IMG/VR virus record: IMGVR_UViG_3300037076_000071
Span: 1-53,108 of that record
Length of the DNA stretch: 53,108 bases
Source of the DNA: a virus
Strand: one strand, 5' to 3'
Each line of letters opens with the position of its first letter. The first letter of the stretch is position 1. Both the position numbers and the translations under genes were made by a program. Shown here in pieces: positions 52,725 to 53,108 of the stretch. The notes beneath the pieces are model-generated. The model saw only the letters and a program-made list of their open reading frames with translations. It had not been told where the DNA came from and ran no database searches.

Positions 52725-53065
52725 GTACTTTAAGCATGTGTCTGGCTTTAATCGGTTCTAGGATTTTCACGCTCTCACCTAGACTTTTACGCCACCGGGC
52801 CGTTATTTAACAGAGTGTACCTACTCCGTCCGTCGCTGTTTAGGCAGCGAGAGGAAGTGCAAACGTTTCCGTAGCAGTTATTGTTCTTCCTGGGTTTCGG
52901 GTAGAAGACCCGGTAAGCCCCACTTCGCCAACTTTTCATCCTGTCGAGACCATTGCGCCCCCGAAACTTTATCAGTGCCTAAAAGACTGAAGAATTTGGT
53001 GGAGGCGAGGGGAGTCGAACCCCTGTCCAAAATGCGTTAAGCTCGTTTCGACATCATGCTTACAG
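52725..53065 (-). ncRNA. ssrA: Circularly permuted (two-piece) tmRNA
   Basis: Order on the minus strand: acceptor piece (about 53065-52997) with TAAGCATG, GGAC, T-arm GGGG-TTCGACT-CCCC and CCTCCACCA; a 34-nt spacer (52996-52963); coding piece from 52962 beginning GGGGGCGCAATGG, then TCTCGACAGG. GGGGGCG pairs with CGCCTCC as the acceptor stem. The tag frame (52875-52840) reads ATETFALPLAA then TAA, with UAACU before the resume codon GCT. CATGCTTA near 52731-52738 pairs with TAAGCATG at the front of the acceptor piece, closing the two ends. tmRNA and SmpB rescue stalled ribosomes and tag proteins for proteolysis. Confidence 0.85.
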
Positions 53066-53070
53066 TTCTA

Positions 53071-53099
53071 TTTATAGCACGATACCGCCGATCTGTCAA
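53071..53099 (-). promoter_or_regulatory. tmRNA promoter
   Basis: TTGACA, 17 bp, TATAAA (part of CTATAAATAG). It is near-perfect sigma70 and at the same time a perfect late octamer, so the tmRNA could be made throughout infection. Confidence 0.75.
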
Positions 53100-53108
53100 G
53101 AGGGATCG

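Noticed and set aside
1-53108. CRISPR arrays, integrase or repressor genes
   Set aside because: I saw no regular spaced repeats and no recombinase or lysogeny motifs; GIY-YIG and HNH genes are homing enzymes, not integrases.

Overview
The window is part of the genome of a large tailed phage (myovirus) related to the T4 superfamily. The evidence is a set of T4-type genes: gp32 single-stranded DNA-binding protein, gp59 helicase loader, a gp33-like late-transcription co-activator, a gp4-like head-completion nuclease, gp48-like and gp19/gp54-like tail tube and baseplate proteins, and a gp26/gp51-family baseplate-hub or chaperone protein upstream of a very long tape-measure-like protein. It also carries several GIY-YIG and HNH homing endonucleases, tRNAs and a tmRNA, and T4-type late promoters (TAAATA/TATAAATA) that sit almost on top of start codons. 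I see no integrase, repressor or CRISPR array. The host cannot be fixed. A secreted cohesin-like protein, a DUF2934 protein and the tail-associated lectin-like protein look like things seen in soil bacteria such as Acidobacteria; this is only a hint.

Layout. 1-1244: minus-strand genes. 1245-2197: repeat-rich DNA without convincing genes, with long inverted repeats. 2494-3569: a coiled-coil membrane protein, a 23-residue membrane peptide and a very basic protein with a T4-like capsid-targeting N-terminus. 3890-4500: probably a large structured RNA. 5290-5375: a compact four-way-junction element. 5437-18678: one long plus-strand array of about 45 small overlapping genes, including a phosphoribosyltransferase, a Tad1/Acb2-like candidate anti-defence protein, a peptidyl-tRNA hydrolase 2, a MazG-like protein and a radical SAM protein. 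18671-29774: a minus-strand array with a cupin-like protein, an aberrant 129-nt tRNA gene, a macro-domain protein, a SWIM zinc finger, an HNH nuclease and an SprT-like protease, interrupted by a plus-strand small RNA and an amidase endolysin (23.6-24.5 kb). 29830-35119: mixed strands. 35162-44528: tail and head assembly genes. 45044-51974: mainly minus-strand replication and transcription genes (gp32, gp59, gp33-like). 52059-53108: a small zinc protein, two tRNA-Thr genes and a circularly permuted tmRNA.

How it works together. Two promoter classes are visible. Sigma70-like promoters (TTGACA, 16-18 bp, TAnnnT) lie 6-8 bp in front of many start codons, so the mRNAs should be leaderless; several carry the shared 18-bp element TTGATACATCTATTGACA. 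T4-type late promoters (TAAATAC and relatives) lie 4-7 bp before start codons of structural and homing genes and should be read by a gp33/gp55-type system; gp55 itself is not in this window. Translation support is unusually rich: permuted two-piece tmRNA, Pth2, tRNA-Cys, two tRNA-Thr and a tRNA-like gene. Metabolism and counter-defence genes point at nucleotides and ADP-ribose: PRTase, nucleoside deoxyribosyltransferase-like protein, MazG, macro domain and Tad1/Acb2-like protein. The strongest new observations are the permuted phage tmRNA, a perfect -1 slippery heptamer at the end of the gp26/gp51-like gene, the expanded tRNA gene, and the pervasive leaderless promoter architecture.
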